Assembly: GCA_002159155.1 (NCBI GenBank)
Contig: LZRQ01000093.1
Location: 1 to 13,542 of the forward strand
Direction of reading: 5' to 3'
Length of the DNA: 13,542 nt
Source of the DNA: Firmicutes bacterium ZCTH02-B6
GTDB taxonomy: Bacteria > Bacillota > Limnochordia > Limnochordales > ZCTH02-B6
Both the position numbers and the translations under genes were made by a program. Under the pieces are notes generated by a model. The model was given only the letters and a program-made list of their open reading frames with translations. It ran no database searches and had not been told where the DNA came from. Positions 13,181 to 13,542 of this stretch are shown in pieces; positions within the stretch are counted from its first letter, which is position 1; each line of letters begins with the position of its first letter.

Positions 13181-13477
13181 CTAGCTGGGATTTTGTTGCT
13201 TGGTGTGACTTTGTGGCGGTGACGACGTTTCTTTTTGTGACTGGCCGGCGTCCTTGGGTCGGAAAGTGTAACAGCATGTCTCTTTCGTCACTCGCGCTGG
13301 AGTCTGCCCAATCTCGCCAATTTCCTGGTCGTGCTTGCCGCCGCCCCGCTGTCCTGCGCCCAGCAGCGTCATGCGGTTGACGGCATCGTCGCTCACCACC
13401 AGGATCGCTTCGGCGCTGCACCGGTTGCCTTCGTACCAGTAGGCGCAGTTGCTGACCGTACAGCGGACCTCGGGCAC
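13181..13477 (-). CDS. DUF1540 domain protein (small cysteine-motif protein)
   Basis: The GTG at 13477 follows GGAGGT by 7 bases and gives a 98-residue protein; a longer in-frame reading to 13504 would run through that ribosome site. Residues 4-27 read VRCTVSNCAYWYEGNRCSAEAILV, and a later TCCYTF stands at 67-72. This is the DUF1540 pattern of spaced cysteines (C6, C11, C20, then C68/C69) ending in the TxCxTF motif. The family is common in spore-forming and other Bacillota and is thought to bind a metal, but its role is not known. Between the two cysteine parts is a Gly/His/Asp-containing insert of about 40 residues, which I expect to be longer than in compact members. The C-terminal 25 residues are polar (Ser, Gln, Lys, Pro) and lower in GC than neighbouring genes. 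It is followed by a hairpin, so it is probably a single-gene transcript. Confidence 0.8.
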   Translation of the reverse strand: MPEVRCTVSNCAYWYEGNRCSAEAILVVSDDAVNRMTLLGAGQRGGGKHDQEIGEIGQTPARVTKETCCYTFRPKDAGQSQKETSSPPQSHTKQQNPS

Positions 13478-13542
13478 AAGGCTCACCTCCTGTTTCGCGC
13501 GCAAATCTGGGTTAGCCGTGCACCGCTAGGTTGCCCGTACGG

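Noticed and set aside
1..13542. CRISPR arrays, tRNA or rRNA genes, insertion sequences
   Set aside because: No regularly spaced repeats, cloverleaf-like segments, rRNA-like sequence, transposase motifs or terminal inverted repeats were seen on reading both strands.

Overview
This is a GC-rich, gene-dense stretch of bacterial chromosome. A thermophilic or otherwise high-GC Bacillota (the Symbiobacteriia, Limnochordia and Thermaerobacter kind) fits best. This is an inference from several signs: strong GGAGG-type ribosome binding sites, frequent GTG/TTG starts, a DUF1540 protein, a CadC-type metal sensor, a coenzyme-B12-dependent ribonucleotide reductase, and a Pnkp-like enzyme that most resembles the Clostridium thermocellum protein. 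There are ten complete genes and one truncated one, and no gene-free stretch longer than about 220 bases. I saw no tRNA, rRNA, CRISPR array or insertion sequence.

Layout. Positions 1-182 hold the last 59 codons of a chemotaxis receptor (+). Next comes a two-domain polynucleotide kinase-phosphatase (+, 295-1812) that has the first two domains of bacterial RNA-repair Pnkp but no ligase domain. It runs tail to tail into, and overlaps by about 210 bases, an operon on the minus strand: a membrane-anchored FAM173-like methyltransferase followed by a lysylphosphatidylglycerol-synthase-TM/flippase-type membrane protein. Divergent from that operon lie a secreted M48-like metallopeptidase and then RidA (both +). 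A membrane-anchored PIG-L-like protein with a damaged zinc site (-) and a single-domain chromate-transporter homologue (+) are divergently arranged.

The middle of the window is a compact cadmium/zinc/lead resistance unit. A near-consensus promoter is followed by an inverted-repeat operator, a CadC-type ArsR repressor, a P1B-type ATPase with a His-rich linker, and a hairpin terminator whose loop contains the ATPase stop codon.

The right third is a B12-dependent ribonucleotide reductase (nrdJ, -) interrupted by a 306-residue intein. The intein sits directly before the cysteine that should carry the thiyl radical, so the enzyme cannot be active until the intein is spliced out. The intein keeps its splicing blocks, but its homing-endonuclease region looks shortened and has lost the acidic residues. 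Upstream of nrdJ are a perfect palindrome and a weaker partner 31 bp away, which fit a pair of NrdR boxes around the promoter, and a strong hairpin in the leader. A small DUF1540 cysteine protein ending in its own hairpin closes the window.

The most interesting points are the intein at the radical cysteine, the ligase-less Pnkp with a possible AUC start and an antisense tail overlap, the PIG-L protein with lost metal ligands, and the readable regulatory sites of the cad and nrdJ units. I did not find a clear multi-gene system that is wholly unknown.
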